Part shown: in pieces, positions 6,119 through 6,446 of the stretch | Layout: each line of letters starts with the position of its first letter | Numbering within the stretch: position 1 is the stretch's first letter | Origin: Eubacteriales bacterium | GTDB taxonomy: Bacteria; Bacillota; Clostridia; Christensenellales; CAG-138 | Assembly (NCBI GenBank): GCA_028703645.1 | Contig: JAQVML010000086.1 | Location: 1-6,446 of the forward strand | Length of the DNA stretch: 6,446 bases | Direction of reading: 5' to 3' | Made by a program: the position numbers and the translations under genes | Notes under the pieces: model-generated | Database searches by the model: none | The model's input: the letters and a program-made list of their open reading frames with translations, nothing else | Told to the model about the DNA's origin: nothing

Positions 6119-6446
6119 CTAAAACTTCATTCTCAGCATGGTGTGCTGAATAACCCCGCCGATGTAGTACTGCGGCGAATACAGCATAGGCATGCCTTCT
6201 TTGTCGTAATCCAGCTCGTCCAGATAGAGTAGCGGTGTTCCCTTCGGCACGAGGAAAAGCAGCGCCTTCGCTTCATCCGCAACGGCGGGATTCACCTCGG
6301 TGAGGTCCATATGCGGCTCTAACGCGCAAAACTGCTTTAAAAACGAGAAGATCGGCTTTTGCAAATCCTGCTCGGTATAATCCTTTTTCTTGATCAGCAT
6401 GGTGGGAATATAGTCCTCGCAATAGATCGCGGGTTTCCCGTCCGCT
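6119..6446 (-). CDS. GntR/HutC-family transcriptional regulator, C-terminal UTRA domain only
   Basis: Only the last 108 residues are in the window; the frame enters from the right edge (first full codon at 6445), so the N-terminal winged-helix DNA-binding domain is not visible. The fragment has the layout of the end of a UTRA effector-binding domain. ADGKPAIYCEDYIP comes first (the 'DG.P....Y.P' strand), then the helix LTEVNPAVADEAKAL. Next come KGTPLLYLDELDYDKEGMPM (family pattern 'G.PLL.L....D..G.P') and the closing strand YSPQYYIGGVIQHTMLRMKF, where family members usually read 'YYRGD...F...R'. The ligand cannot be told from this fragment. It lies upstream of purE in the same direction but is cut off by a terminator. 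A role in purine control is possible by position only. The TAG stop is at 6121-6119. Confidence 0.8.
   Translation of the reverse strand, partial: ADGKPAIYCEDYIPTMLIKKKDYTEQDLQKPIFSFLKQFCALEPHMDLTEVNPAVADEAKALLFLVPKGTPLLYLDELDYDKEGMPMLYSPQYYIGGVIQHTMLRMKF

Noticed and set aside
1..6446. CRISPR array, tRNA/rRNA genes, insertion sequences, attachment sites
   Set aside because: Looked for on both strands; no spaced direct repeats, cloverleaf, transposase motifs or terminal inverted repeats were seen, and nearly all bases are taken up by the pur genes.

Overview
The window is a stretch of a de novo purine biosynthesis operon, all on the minus strand, so it reads from right to left. It comes from a GC-rich bacterium, most likely a member of the Clostridia (Bacillota). 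The reasons are the gene order purE-purC-purF-purM-purN-(IMP-forming genes), which is the classical clostridial purECFMNH order, the Fe-S type PurF with a cleaved propeptide, the strong AGGAG-type ribosome binding sites, and a GntR/UTRA regulator next door. A finer placement cannot be made from this sequence alone.

Layout in transcription order: (1) 6446-6119, the C-terminal part of a GntR/HutC-family regulator (UTRA effector domain), entering from outside the window; (2) 6118-6083, a rho-independent terminator directly after its stop, with a candidate promoter for the next operon embedded in it; (3) purE 6054-5557; (4) a 62-base gap, then purC 5494-4787; (5) purF 4785-3328, one base after purC; (6) purM 3310-2300; (7) a single 448-codon reading frame, 2306-960, that joins PurN (GAR formyltransferase) to an archaeal-type PurO (IMP cyclohydrolase); (8) a stand-alone AICAR formyltransferase starting at 963 and running off the left edge. 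From purC onward the genes are spaced by 1 and 17 bases or overlap by 7 and 4 bases, so they should be co-transcribed and translationally coupled. There is no gene-free stretch longer than 64 bases.

Together the genes cover pathway steps 1 (PurF), 3 (PurN), 5 (PurM), 6 (PurE), 7 (PurC), 9 (AICAR formyltransferase) and 10 (PurO). PurD, the FGAM synthetase subunits, PurB and PurK are not in the window; some may lie beyond the left edge.

The most interesting point is the end of the pathway. The usual bifunctional PurH (AICAR formyltransferase plus MGS-like IMP cyclohydrolase) is missing from its place. It is replaced by an archaeal-type PurO, fused in frame behind PurN, and by a free AICAR formyltransferase whose motifs resemble the eukaryotic ATIC enzyme more than E. 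coli PurH. The PurN-PurO junction keeps a good internal ribosome binding site and ATG, which suggests a recent fusion, dual products, or a lost stop codon.
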